Assembly (NCBI GenBank): GCA_022823505.1
Contig: JAJEIA010000090.1
Span: 24,036-88,035 of the forward strand
DNA: 64,000 nt
Reading direction: 5' to 3'
Source of the DNA: Dehalococcoidia bacterium
GTDB taxonomy: Bacteria; Chloroflexota; Dehalococcoidia; Lucifugimonadales; UBA3495
Below are positions 52,891 through 61,674 of the stretch, piece by piece. Under the pieces are notes generated by a model that had not been told where the DNA came from, did not search any database, and saw only the letters and a program-made list of their open reading frames with translations. The first letter of the stretch is position 1; each line of letters starts with the position of its first letter. The position numbers and the translations under genes are program-made.

Positions 52891-53277
52891 ATGGCTTCCA
52901 CATCGATCCAGGACGTAGTGCGGGCGATATTCGATGATGCGCGGCAGATGCAGGCGCAGGCCGTAGAGCGCTTCGAGGCGGGTGACATCAGAGACGCCGC
53001 AGAGAAAGCCTGGTGCGCGACCAAGCGTGCCACCGACGGCCTACTGCTCGCCCGGATTGGCGAGGAGCCTGGCCCCACCGGCCTTACGAGCGACGGCCTC
53101 GATGCTCTGGCCCGTACCGAACCTCGGGCCACGGCCCTGCAGGGCCGGTACTACAGCCGCTTGAGCCAGCTGCACGGATCGTGCTTCTACATCGGCGCCT
53201 GCAACCAGGAAACCGAGCGGCGCATACGCGAGACGGCGCAATACATTGACGACGCGGAGGCTCTCGCCGGCGGGTAG
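52891..53277 (+). CDS. HEPN/PaREP1-like small helical protein
   Basis: This is a 128-residue, mostly alpha-helical protein with FEAGDIRDAAEKAWCATKRATDGLLLAR, close to the GDxxxAxEKAW motif of PaREP1/HEPN-fold proteins. A good ribosome-binding site (GGGGAGA) precedes ATG 52891. HEPN proteins are often RNases or nucleotide-binding partners in toxin systems, but the RxxxxH catalytic motif is not evident. It lies 46 nt after the TRAP permease. Function unresolved. Confidence 0.7.
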   Translation: MASTSIQDVVRAIFDDARQMQAQAVERFEAGDIRDAAEKAWCATKRATDGLLLARIGEEPGPTGLTSDGLDALARTEPRATALQGRYYSRLSQLHGSCFYIGACNQETERRIRETAQYIDDAEALAGG

Positions 53278-53388
53278 GCGGCGCGCATTGCCCGACGAAC
53301 CGCATCGCCGGACCGGATCAAGGGGCCGCGCTGATCTGACGGCCGTCCGGGGACGTATAGTAGGTAGTCCCCGGAGGTTCGCGTCGAC

Positions 53389-54813
53389 ATGACAGACCAA
53401 TTCGATATCGCCGTGATCGGAGCCGGTTCGGCCGGGCTGACGGCGGCGCGGTTCGCGGCACGGCTGGGCAAGCGCGTGGCGCTCATTGAGGCCAGCCGGG
53501 TGGGCGGCGACTGCACCTGGACGGGTTGTGTCCCGAGCAAAGCGTTGCTGCACGCCGCGAAGGCGGCACACACCGTCCGGAACGCAAACCGGTACGGCAT
53601 CACCGTCAGGGATCAGCAGGTCGATTTCGGCGCCGTGATTGGCCGCGTGAAGCAAGCCATCAAGGCGGTGTTCGCCGAGGAATCCCCGGAGACGCTGCGG
53701 TCGGAAGGGATCGAGGTTCTGGAAGGACGCGCCGAGTTCCAGGACGCGCGCACTCTGATAGTCGGCGGCCGGACAATATCCGCGCGGCACATCCTCATCT
53801 GCACCGGCGCCGGGCCGTTCGTGCCGCCGATACCCGGGCTGGCAGACACGCCGCACCTGACCTACGAGACGTTCTGGGATCTGGGAGCGCTGCCGGAACG
53901 CCTGGTTGTCATCGGGGGCGGCCCCATCGGGTGCGAACTGGCGCAGGCGTGCCAGCGCCTGGGATCACGGGTAACGCTGGTGGAAGCGGCGGACCGGCTG
54001 CTGCCCAACGATGAGCCGGAAGCGAGCCAGGCCGTGGCACAGGTGCTGCGGCGAGACGGGATCGACCTGCGGTTGTCGTCGCCGGTGGAGTCGGTGGAGC
54101 GCAGCGGCCACGGGCCCTGCGTGCTGGTCAGCGCCGGCGGGGTGTCGGTCAAGGGCGATGCGGTGCTGGTCGCGGTGGGGCGTCGGGCCAAGGTGGACCG
54201 CCTGGGGCTGGACCGGGCCGGGATCGAACACAGCCCACAGGGGATCACGGTGGATGACCACCTGCGCACCAGCGTGAAGCATGTCTACGCGGCCGGCGAC
54301 TGCGCCGGCGGCTACCAGTTCACCCACTACGCGGGTTTCCAGGGGGCGATGGCGGTGCGGAACGTGTTGCTGCCCGGACGCTCGCGGGCGCGGCCACAGC
54401 ATCCGCCGTGGGCGACGTTCACCGACCCGGAGGTGGCGCACTCGGGTTACACCGAAGAACAGGCCCGGCGACGGTTTGGCGATAAGGTGCGGGTGTCGAT
54501 CCTGCCGATGGCGCAGGTGGACCGGGCGGTGACCGAGGACGCCACCGAGGGTTTCATCAAGGTGGTGCAGCGGAGCAACGGAGAAGCGATAGGCGCGACG
54601 ATCGTCGGCCAACGGGCGGCGGAGGCGCTGCAGGCCTGGACGTTGGCCGGCGACCATGGCCTCAAGATGGGGGACGTCGCCCGGACGATGCAGGCGTATC
54701 CTTCCCTGGCGACGGGGAACCAGCAGGTGGCGTGGGACGCGCACCTCGATACTCTGACGACGGGGATCACCGGGAAGCTGGTGAGGTGGTTAGCGGGTTC
54801 CGGCAGGGGATGA
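53389..54813 (+). CDS. Pyridine nucleotide-disulfide oxidoreductase (mercuric reductase/lipoamide dehydrogenase-like)
   Basis: This is a 474-residue flavoprotein. FAD motif GAGSAGLTAA, redox disulfide GGDCTWTGCVPSKAL (Cys 42 and 47), NAD(P) motif VVIGGGPIGCELAQ and the second FAD motif VYAAGDCAGGYQFTHYA are all present. The C-terminal dimerisation domain has MQAYPSLATGN where lipoamide dehydrogenase has the catalytic His-x4-Glu, so it is not a standard E3 subunit. No 2-oxoacid dehydrogenase genes are adjacent. A reductase for another disulfide, quinone or metal is more likely. A terminator follows. Confidence 0.9.
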   Translation: MTDQFDIAVIGAGSAGLTAARFAARLGKRVALIEASRVGGDCTWTGCVPSKALLHAAKAAHTVRNANRYGITVRDQQVDFGAVIGRVKQAIKAVFAEESPETLRSEGIEVLEGRAEFQDARTLIVGGRTISARHILICTGAGPFVPPIPGLADTPHLTYETFWDLGALPERLVVIGGGPIGCELAQACQRLGSRVTLVEAADRLLPNDEPEASQAVAQVLRRDGIDLRLSSPVESVERSGHGPCVLVSAGGVSVKGDAVLVAVGRRAKVDRLGLDRAGIEHSPQGITVDDHLRTSVKHVYAAGDCAGGYQFTHYAGFQGAMAVRNVLLPGRSRARPQHPPWATFTDPEVAHSGYTEEQARRRFGDKVRVSILPMAQVDRAVTEDATEGFIKVVQRSNGEAIGATIVGQRAAEALQAWTLAGDHGLKMGDVARTMQAYPSLATGNQQVAWDAHLDTLTTGITGKLVRWLAGSGRG

Positions 54814-54834
54814 CGCCGGACGGCGAAAAACGCG

Positions 54835-54868
54835 AAGGGCGCCCGCCAACGGCAAGCGCCCTTTCTTG
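54835..54868 (+). terminator. Terminator of the disulfide oxidoreductase gene
   Basis: AAGGGCGC/GCGCCCTT stem with a ~13-nt loop, followed by TCTT, 21 nt after the stop. Confidence 0.65.
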
Positions 54869-54993
54869 GGGGTACCCACGGCACCGTGCGCCCTCCTGGT
54901 TGCCAAGTTATATGCTCAACAATCGTCGCACGGCCTCGGCCTCAGCAATGCTGAGGATGCGAATGACGTTGAACGAACGAACGTCCGTCGCGG

Positions 54994-55149
54994 CTACGGG
55001 GTGGCCCCTATCCTGAATTTCTTGGTGCCGCAGTCGACGCAAATCGCCTGGGTTGCGGGGCGTCCGTTCTTCATGGTCACGCCCTGAACGTCACGCGAGT
55101 CGGTCTTCGACTTGCACTTGACACAGTAGATCTGAACCTGAGTCGTCAT
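54994..55149 (-). CDS. Small zinc-ribbon protein (DUF5679-like)
   Basis: This 51-residue frame was below the ORF-track cutoff. ATG 55149 is preceded by GGAGGT about 9 nt upstream. The sequence has two CxxC knuckles (YCVKCK and CVDCG) around VTMKNGRPATQAI and ends KKFRIGATP, the pattern of DUF5679 zinc ribbons found in many Chloroflexota and Actinobacteria, similar to the C-terminal zinc fingers of topoisomerase I. It probably binds nucleic acid or a partner protein. The 250-nt gap upstream shows no gene. Confidence 0.85.
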   Translation of the reverse strand: MTTQVQIYCVKCKSKTDSRDVQGVTMKNGRPATQAICVDCGTKKFRIGATP

Positions 55150-55399
55150 TGATGATAACCTCCGATGTTTGCTGGGCTCCTATCGTGGGCCCGTGTTGAG
55201 TAATACCCTAACGCCGCACCAGTGTCAATGGAACCGGCCGGCGTTTGGGGAACATTTTCGTGCCGCGACCCAAATCCATCCGCCGCCGAGGCTTCCGGAG
55301 GCTGCAACGGGTCCCGGATTGAGATAGATGAAAAGCGGCTTTCCGGTGCAAGTTTGATCAACGGGTCAGGCGACCGGCCTTGTCCGCGCCGGTTGACGG

Positions 55400-56353
55400 C
55401 TAGAAAACCGCAACCGGGTTGACGGGAGAGCCGGTGGTGTTCTGGAGTCGCAGCGGATTGATGCTGACCATGAAGGTCCAGCGGTTGCGTTCGCGGCAGG
55501 CCTCGGCGACCTCCTCCAGATTGGCGTTATCCAGGATCCACAGGCCCATGGCGCAGATGGACACCTGGTGCACCGGATTGGTGAGCTGGCCGGGATATTG
55601 GGGCGGGCTGACGTCGTTGCCGGTGTCCGAGCCGAGGACGGCGATGTCCCGTTCCCGGAAGAGGGGGAGACAGGCCGCCTGGCAGGCGGTGGAGCCGGCT
55701 TCGCGGGGCACGGGGCCCTCGACCATGCGGCGGCGCAGCTGACCGGTTCGCACCAGCAGCACGTCGCCCGGTTCGATGCGGAAGCCGCAGCGCTCCTCAG
55801 CGGCCAGGATGTCGTCCGGCATGACGCCCTCGCCGCGTTCCACCCAGTCGATGCCGCGGACGAAAGGCACGTCCACGAGCACGCCGCGGGTGATGAAGCC
55901 GTTCCTGGCCTGCTCCACGGAGCACACGGTGGCGCCGAGGCTGGTGGACACCATGTGGGCCGGCTTCCCGTTGTAGGTCTTGCCGTTCCAGAAGAAGTGG
56001 GCCAGGCTGTCCACGTGGGTGACGGACACGCCGTGGAAGATCATGCCGATGTAGTCCATGGCCACGGCGGACGCGCGGTTGGACACCTTGTCGCCGGTGG
56101 CCCAGCCCTCGCCGCTTTCGACCATGTAGTGCACCGGCGGCGCCGGAACGTCCGGTGCCGGGTCCCAGGTCACGTCCCGCGACAGGGAGACGCAGAGACC
56201 CTCCTGAACGGTTGCCAGAGCCTGTCGAGTCTTCTCGGGCGTTATCAGATTGGGTGTGCCCAGCTCGTCGTCATCGCCCCATCTGCCCCAGTTGGACAGG
56301 CTGTCGAACCAGCCGAGGACTTCCTGCTCCGACGGAATACCGGCTTGCGGCAT
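55400..56353 (-). CDS. Cyclase family protein (kynurenine formamidase-like metal hydrolase)
   Basis: The track ORF begins at 56503; ATG 56353 with GGAGGG about 8 nt upstream is better, giving 317 residues. The family metal site is seen as FHGVSVTHVDSLAHFFW, with DVLLVRTGQL and GSDTGNDV further on. These Mn/Zn-dependent enzymes hydrolyse formamides, lactams or cyclic amides. The N-terminal ~80 residues (WGRWGDDDELGTPNLITPEKTRQAL) mark the longer subgroup, distinct from true kynurenine formamidase of ~210 residues. Substrate unknown. Confidence 0.9.
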   Translation of the reverse strand: MPQAGIPSEQEVLGWFDSLSNWGRWGDDDELGTPNLITPEKTRQALATVQEGLCVSLSRDVTWDPAPDVPAPPVHYMVESGEGWATGDKVSNRASAVAMDYIGMIFHGVSVTHVDSLAHFFWNGKTYNGKPAHMVSTSLGATVCSVEQARNGFITRGVLVDVPFVRGIDWVERGEGVMPDDILAAEERCGFRIEPGDVLLVRTGQLRRRMVEGPVPREAGSTACQAACLPLFRERDIAVLGSDTGNDVSPPQYPGQLTNPVHQVSICAMGLWILDNANLEEVAEACRERNRWTFMVSINPLRLQNTTGSPVNPVAVF

Positions 56354-56538
56354 AAGATTCCCTCCATTCTTGTCGGCATACGATGCGCAACAAGTGTGAC
56401 GAATTATGACGCAGGGCGGGAGACGGCGCAACATGGACGCGCCGGGAGACGCAATCATGCGGGTCACAGACCGCGGTAGGCTAACAGCACGAACCCCGGC
56501 CATCGTGGGACAGCCGGAGACCGTGCAATGGACCGATG

Positions 56539-56579
56539 GAAAAAGACCGGAGGCAGGGAAAGAATCCCGCCTCCGGTCC
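56539..56579 (-). terminator. Terminator of hsp20
   Basis: On the minus strand a ~14-bp stem (GGACCGGAGGC with GCCTCCGGTC) is followed by TTTTTCC, about 26 nt after the hsp20 stop. Confidence 0.75.
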
Positions 56580-56604
56580 AGGACGCGTGGCGTTGCGCCG
56601 GCTT

Positions 56605-57075
56605 TTACGCGTCGGCAGCGCCGGAGATCTGCAGGCGCCGGGTCTGGGCGGCCTCGGCGACGGGCACCTTGACGGTGAGCACGCCGTGTTCCAGGGCGAC
56701 GGAGGCGTCGTCCAGGTTGAGGTCGCTGGGGAGCCTGATGGCGCGGGAGAAGCTGCCCATGCGACGCTCGCGCATCAGGAACTCCTCGCCCTCGTGGGTG
56801 ACCTCAGACTTGCGCGAGGCCTTGACGGAGAGCACGCGGTCCGGGCTGATGGACACGTCCACGTCATCGGCGGCGAAACCGGGGAGCGAGGCATTCACGG
56901 TGAGCTGCTGCTCGTTGCGGCTCACGTCCATGGGTATGGACCAGGATTCGCTGGCGCTTTCCACGTCCTGCTCCAGGGGGTCGCCCCAGCGGTTGGCGGC
57001 CCACAGGGGGCTGTTCATCAGGCGGGTGAAATGGCGCATCTCGCGGAAGGGGTCAAATCGCTGCATGGTCGTCAT
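56605..57075 (-). CDS. Hsp20/alpha-crystallin family small heat-shock protein
   Basis: This 156-residue chaperone has an N-terminal MTTMQRFDPFREMRHFTRLMN and an alpha-crystallin domain from ~45 to ~140 with LPGFAADDVDVSI and the C-terminal VEHGVLTVKVPVAE. A short tail carries the QI-type residues of the oligomerisation motif. It binds unfolded proteins without ATP. It is divergent from dnaJ-hspR-clpC across a 191-nt control region, and its predicted promoter is overlapped by a HAIR-like operator. Confidence 0.94.
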   Translation of the reverse strand: MTTMQRFDPFREMRHFTRLMNSPLWAANRWGDPLEQDVESASESWSIPMDVSRNEQQLTVNASLPGFAADDVDVSISPDRVLSVKASRKSEVTHEGEEFLMRERRMGSFSRAIRLPSDLNLDDASVALEHGVLTVKVPVAEAAQTRRLQISGAADA

Positions 57076-57145
57076 AATCTATCCTCCAAAGGCACCGGCA
57101 CGCTGGCCGGGGATTTCGTTGGCCGCTGTGTTGGCCGGTGATGTC

Positions 57146-57174
57146 ACTATACAAACTTGATGGGATCATGTCAA
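57146..57174 (-). promoter_or_regulatory. hsp20 promoter
   Basis: TTGACA (57174-57169) and TATAGT (57151-57146) on the minus strand are 17 nt apart, a near-consensus sigma70 promoter ~70 nt from the hsp20 start. The -35 lies within the HAIR-like repeat, so repressor binding would block it. Confidence 0.7.
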
Positions 57175-57176
57175 GT
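57155..57176. promoter_or_regulatory. HAIR-like HspR operator
   Basis: ACTTGA-N10-TCAAGT matches the inverted repeat recognised by HspR (CTTGA...TCAAG) with a spacer one base shorter than the classical HAIR. hspR is encoded in the divergent operon, so feedback control is expected. Confidence 0.65.
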
Positions 57177-57191
57177 ATATGGATCATATAC
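57175..57191. promoter_or_regulatory. Second palindrome in the heat-shock control region
   Basis: GTATATG-GAT-CATATAC is a perfect 7-bp inverted repeat immediately next to the HAIR-like site. It may be a separate operator; the owner is unknown. Confidence 0.45.
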
Positions 57192-57202
57192 CATCAGATT
57201 AT

Positions 57203-57230
57203 TGAATATCACCGCATCCTTTGATATGAT
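57203..57230 (+). promoter_or_regulatory. dnaJ-hspR-clpC promoter
   Basis: TTGAAT and TATGAT are 16 nt apart, about 37 nt before the dnaJ ATG. An ATATCA-N10-TGATAT inverted repeat (57206-57227) sits between and over the two boxes. Confidence 0.5.
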
Positions 57231-57266
57231 GGCTGTACGACCATTTTAATGCAGGCAGGCGCCGCA

Positions 57267-58166
57267 ATGGCTGACTATTACGACATACTGGGCGTACCGC
57301 GCAGCGCCGACGAAAAGGAGATCCGGCAGGCGTACCGCCGGCTGGCCCGGCAGCACCATCCGGACGTGAACCCCGGGGACGAAGCAGCGGCCGAGCGGTT
57401 CAAGACCATCAACGCCGCCTACGAGGTGCTGTCGGACGCTGACAAGCGGGAAAAGTACGACCGCTACGGCGACCGCTGGGAGCAGGCCGAGCACTTTGAC
57501 CGGCAGAGGTTCGGTCAGCAGGGCAACCCGGACTTCTCCCGGTTCTTCCGGGGCGGCAACTTCGGCGGAGGCTCCGGTGGCTTCAATTTTTCCACCGGCG
57601 GGGCGACGCTTGCGGACCTGCTGGGCGGGTTGGGCGGCTTCGGCTCGGACCCGGGAGGCAGAAGCGAGCGGTTCCGGCCGCGGCCGGCCGACGTGCCGGT
57701 GGAGATCACGCTGGAGGAGGCCGACCACGGGACAACCCGGCTGGTGAACCTGCCCGACGGGCGGCGGCTGGAGGTCAAGATCCCGGCCGGCATCGCCGAC
57801 GGTGGACGGGTGCACATCGCGGCGGGCAACAGCGCCGGCGGCGAGTTCAACCTGCTGGTCACGGTGCTACCCCACGCCCGGTTCGAGCGGAAGGGCGACG
57901 ACCTGCACACCACGGTGGACGTGCCGCTGGTGGATGCGGTGCTGGGCGGGTCGGCGACGGTGCAGACGCTGCGGGGGCAGATCGAGCTGACGCTGCCGCC
58001 GGAGACGCAGAACGGCCGTCGGTTCCGGCTGGCCGGCCAGGGTATGGCCCGGCTGAGCGATCCTGAGCAGCGGGGCAACCTGTACGCGGCGGTCAATGTG
58101 ACCCTGCCCACCAACCTGACCGACGAGCAGCGCCAACTCTTCGAGCAGTTGCGCGACGCGGAATAA
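57267..58166 (+). CDS. DnaJ-type co-chaperone (CbpA-like)
   Basis: This is a 299-residue protein beginning [17 protein letters not shown] at ATG 57267, with GGCAGG upstream; ATG 57249 adds six residues but has no ribosome-binding site. The J domain has the HPD motif ([10 protein letters not shown]), then a Gly/Phe-rich linker (~residues 95-130) and DnaJ C-terminal beta domains. The zinc-finger cysteines of full DnaJ are absent, so it is of the CbpA class. It stimulates DnaK ATPase. It is first in the dnaJ-hspR-clpC operon; dnaK is not in the window. Confidence 0.93.
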   Translation: MADYYDILGVPRSADEKEIRQAYRRLARQHHPDVNPGDEAAAERFKTINAAYEVLSDADKREKYDRYGDRWEQAEHFDRQRFGQQGNPDFSRFFRGGNFGGGSGGFNFSTGGATLADLLGGLGGFGSDPGGRSERFRPRPADVPVEITLEEADHGTTRLVNLPDGRRLEVKIPAGIADGGRVHIAAGNSAGGEFNLLVTVLPHARFERKGDDLHTTVDVPLVDAVLGGSATVQTLRGQIELTLPPETQNGRRFRLAGQGMARLSDPEQRGNLYAAVNVTLPTNLTDEQRQLFEQLRDAE

Positions 58167-58182
58167 CGAGGGAGGAAGCGAG

Positions 58183-58566
58183 ATGACGACGGACAACAAC
58201 TTCCCCACCGAGCCCTGCTTCGTCATCAGCGTGGCCGCCCGCATGGTGGGGCTGCACGCGCAGACCCTGCGCTACTACGAGCGCGTTGGGCTGGTGATGC
58301 CCTCCCGCTCCGGTGGACGGCAGCGGCTGTACTCCATGGCCGACGTGGAGCGGCTGCGCCGTATCAAGACCTTTGTCGACGAAATGGGTGTAAACCTGGC
58401 CGGCGCCGAGGTGGCGTTGAGGCTGACGGAGCAGATAATTGATCTACAAAACCAGGTGGAAGCGCTGACCAACGAGGTGGAACGACTGCGCGCCGCACGC
58501 AATGCGTCTGGCGGCGACAGTCCCCGCAATACTTCAACCCGCAGGAATAACTCAACCAGGAGGTAA
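58183..58566 (+). CDS. hspR: MerR-family heat-shock repressor HspR
   Basis: This 127-residue regulator has the MerR winged HTH at the N-terminus (FVISVAARMVGLHAQTLRYYERVGLVMPSRSGGRQRLYSMADVERL) and a C-terminal coiled-coil (LTEQIIDLQNQVEALTNEVERLRAA). The phrase QTLRYYERxGL with HaqTLR is the HspR form. It represses heat-shock promoters by binding HAIR repeats, often with DnaK as co-repressor. It starts 16 nt after dnaJ and precedes clpC by 5 nt. Confidence 0.92.
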   Translation: MTTDNNFPTEPCFVISVAARMVGLHAQTLRYYERVGLVMPSRSGGRQRLYSMADVERLRRIKTFVDEMGVNLAGAEVALRLTEQIIDLQNQVEALTNEVERLRAARNASGGDSPRNTSTRRNNSTRR

Positions 58567-58571
58567 CCGAT

Positions 58572-61058
58572 ATGGTGATGACCGCGGACAAATTCACGAG
58601 ACAGGCCCAGGAGGCGCTGCAACGCTCCCAGGAGCTGGTGCGCAACTACCAGCACAGCCAGTGGGACGTGGAGCACGTGCTGCTCGCCCTGGTGGCGCTG
58701 GAGGACGGGCTGCCGGAGCGCATCTTCCGGGAGCTGGGCGTTGACCCCGAGGCGGTGAAGAGCCGGCTGCACCAGACGCTGGACTCCGCGCCCAAGGTGG
58801 TGTCGGGCACCCAGCAGATCTTCATCACGCCCCGTCTGCAGCGGATGCTGCAGGTGGCGGACGAGGAAGCGCAGCGGCTGAAGGACCAGTTCATCAGCGT
58901 GGAGCACCTGCTGGTGACGGCGGCCCGGGAGGAGGCCGGCGACTCGGCGCGGCTGTTCCGGGACCTGGGCGTCAACCAGGAGATGATGTACCAGGCGATG
59001 CAGAAGCTGCGCGGCTCGCACCGGGTGGACGACCAGAACGCCGAGCAGCGGTACCGCTCCCTGGAGAAGTACAGCGTCGACCTCACGGAGCTGGCGCGCA
59101 TCGGCAAGCTGGACCCGGTGGTCGGCCGTGAGCAGGAAATCCGCCAGGTCATGCAGACGCTGACCCGGCGTACCAAGAACAACCCGGTGCTGATCGGCGA
59201 GGCCGGCGTGGGCAAGACGGCCATCGCCGAGGGACTGGCCAGCAAGATTATCTGCGACGACGTGCCCGACTCGCTGCACAACAAGCGGGTGATGGCGCTG
59301 GACATGGGCCGGCTGGTGGCCGGGGCGAAGTTCCGCGGCGAGTTCGAGGAACGGTTGAAGTCGGTCATCGACGAGGTGACGTCGTCCAACGGCGAGGTGA
59401 TCATCTTCCTGGACGAGATGCACACGCTGGTGGGCGCGGGGGCCGGCGAGGGTAGCCTGGACGCCAGCAACATGCTCAAGCCGGCCCTGGCCCGCGGCAA
59501 GCTGCAGGCCATCGGCTCGACCACGCTGGACGAGTACCGCAAGCACATCGAGCGGGACCCGGCGCTGGCGCGGCGGTTCCAGCCGGTGTACGTGGAGGAG
59601 CCGACGCCGGAGCAGGCGCTGGACATCCTCATGGCGCTGAAGCCCCGCTACGAGGCCCACCACAAGGTGACGCTCACCGACGGGGCCATCCAGGCGGCGG
59701 TGCGCCTCAGCGACCGGTACATCACCGACCGCAAACTGCCGGACAAGGCCATCGACTTCATCGACGAGGCGGGCAGCAAGGTGCGCATCGATGCCGGGAT
59801 GCTGCCGCCCAAGCTGCAGGAAATGGAGAACCGGCGGCGGGAGCTGACCGACCTGGAGGAGCGGGCCAACCAGATGTCCGACTACGAACGCGCGGCCCAG
59901 CACCGGACGGAGCGGCTGCGCCTCGAGGAGGAACTGAGCGCCGAGCACGAGGCCATCGAGCACACCACCGGGCCCGACCTGGTAGTCAACGAGAAGGATA
60001 TCGCTGAGCTGGTGTCCAACTGGACGGGCATCCCAGTGGGCCAGCTCATGGAGGGCGAGGCGGAGCGCCTGCTGCACATGGAGGAGCACCTGCACCGGCG
60101 GGTGATCGGGCAGGACGAGGCCATCGGCGCGGTGGCGGACACCATCCGCCGGGCGCGGTCGGGACTCAACGACCCCAAACGCCCCTTCGGCAGCTTCATC
60201 TTCCTGGGTCCCACGGGCGTGGGCAAGACCGAGCTGAGCCGGGCGCTGGCCGAGTTCCTGTTCAACGACGAGGACAGCATGGTCCGTCTGGACATGTCCG
60301 AGTACGGCGAGCGGCACACGGTGTCGCGGCTGATCGGCGCGCCTCCCGGCTACGTGGGGTACGACGACGCCGGCCAGCTGACCGAGGCGGTGCGGCGGCG
60401 GCCCCACCGGGTGATCCTGTTCGACGAGATCGAAAAGGCGCATCCGGACGTGTTCAACCTGCTGCTCCAGATCCTGGAGGACGGACGGCTCACCGACGGT
60501 CAGGGTCGCACGGTGGACTTCCGCAACACGGTGATCATCATGACCAGTAACCTGGGCACCGGGGACCTGTCCCACCGTCCCTTCGGGCTTGGCCCCACCG
60601 CCGACCGCGAGTTGGGTGCCGGCAGGGTGACGCCGGAGCTGTCCCGGTCGGTCCACGAGGCATTGCAGCGGGCGTTCCGTCCGGAGCTGCTGAACCGCAT
60701 CGACGAGACCATCGTGTTCCACCCGCTGAGCCGGACGCAGATCGGCGAGATCGTCGGGCTGATGGTGGGCGAGGTGCAGAAGCGGCTGGCGGAGCGGGAC
60801 ATCACCTGCGAGCTGACCGAGGCCGGCTGCGACTGGCTGGTGAACGAGGGGTTCAACGTGACCTACGGGGCGCGTCCCCTGCGCCGCGCCATCCAGCGCC
60901 ACCTGGAAAACCGGCTGGCCCAGGGCGTCCTCTCCGGCGAGTTCAACGAGCACGACCACGTCATCGCCGACGTGAACGAGGCGAAGGACAGGCTGACGCT
61001 GCGGGTGGCGTCCGGTGCGGAGGCCGAGGGCGAGCGGGAGCTGGCGGGGGTGGTGTAG
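58572..61058 (+). CDS. clpC: Clp ATPase, ClpC-type AAA+ unfoldase
   Basis: This 828-residue protein has the Clp N domain (1-145), AAA1 with Walker A GEAGVGKT and a second AAA with GPTGVGKT. The middle region is short ([27 protein letters not shown]), as in ClpC, not the ~120-residue ClpB coiled coil. The segment RPFGLGPT before the sensor region resembles the ClpP-binding loop of ClpC1 (VGLGF). ClpC feeds proteins to ClpP. An annotation of ClpB is common for this position in HspR operons, so the identity is likely but not certain. AGGAGG precedes ATG 58572. Confidence 0.9.
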   Translation: MVMTADKFTRQAQEALQRSQELVRNYQHSQWDVEHVLLALVALEDGLPERIFRELGVDPEAVKSRLHQTLDSAPKVVSGTQQIFITPRLQRMLQVADEEAQRLKDQFISVEHLLVTAAREEAGDSARLFRDLGVNQEMMYQAMQKLRGSHRVDDQNAEQRYRSLEKYSVDLTELARIGKLDPVVGREQEIRQVMQTLTRRTKNNPVLIGEAGVGKTAIAEGLASKIICDDVPDSLHNKRVMALDMGRLVAGAKFRGEFEERLKSVIDEVTSSNGEVIIFLDEMHTLVGAGAGEGSLDASNMLKPALARGKLQAIGSTTLDEYRKHIERDPALARRFQPVYVEEPTPEQALDILMALKPRYEAHHKVTLTDGAIQAAVRLSDRYITDRKLPDKAIDFIDEAGSKVRIDAGMLPPKLQEMENRRRELTDLEERANQMSDYERAAQHRTERLRLEEELSAEHEAIEHTTGPDLVVNEKDIAELVSNWTGIPVGQLMEGEAERLLHMEEHLHRRVIGQDEAIGAVADTIRRARSGLNDPKRPFGSFIFLGPTGVGKTELSRALAEFLFNDEDSMVRLDMSEYGERHTVSRLIGAPPGYVGYDDAGQLTEAVRRRPHRVILFDEIEKAHPDVFNLLLQILEDGRLTDGQGRTVDFRNTVIIMTSNLGTGDLSHRPFGLGPTADRELGAGRVTPELSRSVHEALQRAFRPELLNRIDETIVFHPLSRTQIGEIVGLMVGEVQKRLAERDITCELTEAGCDWLVNEGFNVTYGARPLRRAIQRHLENRLAQGVLSGEFNEHDHVIADVNEAKDRLTLRVASGAEAEGERELAGVV

Positions 61059-61155
61059 GAGCGCCGGGTAGTCCGGGATTTAGTCGCGGCTCCGTTCTTG
61101 AGGACGTGGCCGCGTGAATTAACGTAACCACGGAGTGACGGGTTCAGGGACAACC

Positions 61156-61674
61156 CTACCCAGTCTGTTGCCATTCAAACCGGGTGCCGAGTTCTCGAAG
61201 CATTTCGAACGTGTTGACGCAAGGAACACCGAACTGGCGGCAAAGGTCGGGGAGCTTCACACTGCTTTGGGACTGGGGAGCTGAAACCTCGTTGGTGACA
61301 ACGACCGTCCCGGTGGCCATGGCGTAGGCGGCCAGCCATCCGTCGGCGACGCGAGCAAAATGGGCGCGCGCACCAGGGGTGAACTGGGGATTGTCCTGAA
61401 CCCAATCGATCAGTTGACGATACGCGTCAACGACGGGCTGAGTACTCGTGGTCGCGTACGAGTGACCGGTTGCGCGTTCGGTCCATTCAACAAGCGCCGT
61501 TGGCGAGATGATCTCCTCGAAAACGCGGTCGATGATCAAGAGTCTTCCGGAGACCATGTGATGGAGCAAGGAGTCCCAGAAGCCGGGGCATATATCAGGC
61601 GCATAGTAGTGATGATAAGCCGCCACCAAAACATTCGTATCGGGCACACATATGCGTTCAACGGGGAACGTCAT
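61156..61674 (-). CDS. PIN-like nuclease, DUF4411 family (toxin-like)
   Basis: This 172-residue protein has the PIN-fold acid VPDTNVLVAAYHHYYAPD and a C-terminal VVTNE followed by KLPDLCRQFGVPCVNTFEMLRELG, as in DUF4411 PIN-like proteins. Its ATG overlaps the stop of the upstream ImmA/IrrE gene by 4 nt. In this family the toxin usually follows its XRE-ImmA partner. An RNase activity is expected from the fold, not shown. Confidence 0.88.
   Translation of the reverse strand: MTFPVERICVPDTNVLVAAYHHYYAPDICPGFWDSLLHHMVSGRLLIIDRVFEEIISPTALVEWTERATGHSYATTSTQPVVDAYRQLIDWVQDNPQFTPGARAHFARVADGWLAAYAMATGTVVVTNEVSAPQSQSSVKLPDLCRQFGVPCVNTFEMLRELGTRFEWQQTG

Noticed and set aside
51134-52918. 594-aa plus-strand ORF overlapping the TRAP gene
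   Set aside because: Out-of-frame shadow; the DctM frame has clear family motifs.
58275-60959. 894-aa minus-strand ORF
   Set aside because: Exact antisense of clpC with His/Leu/Val-rich shadow composition.
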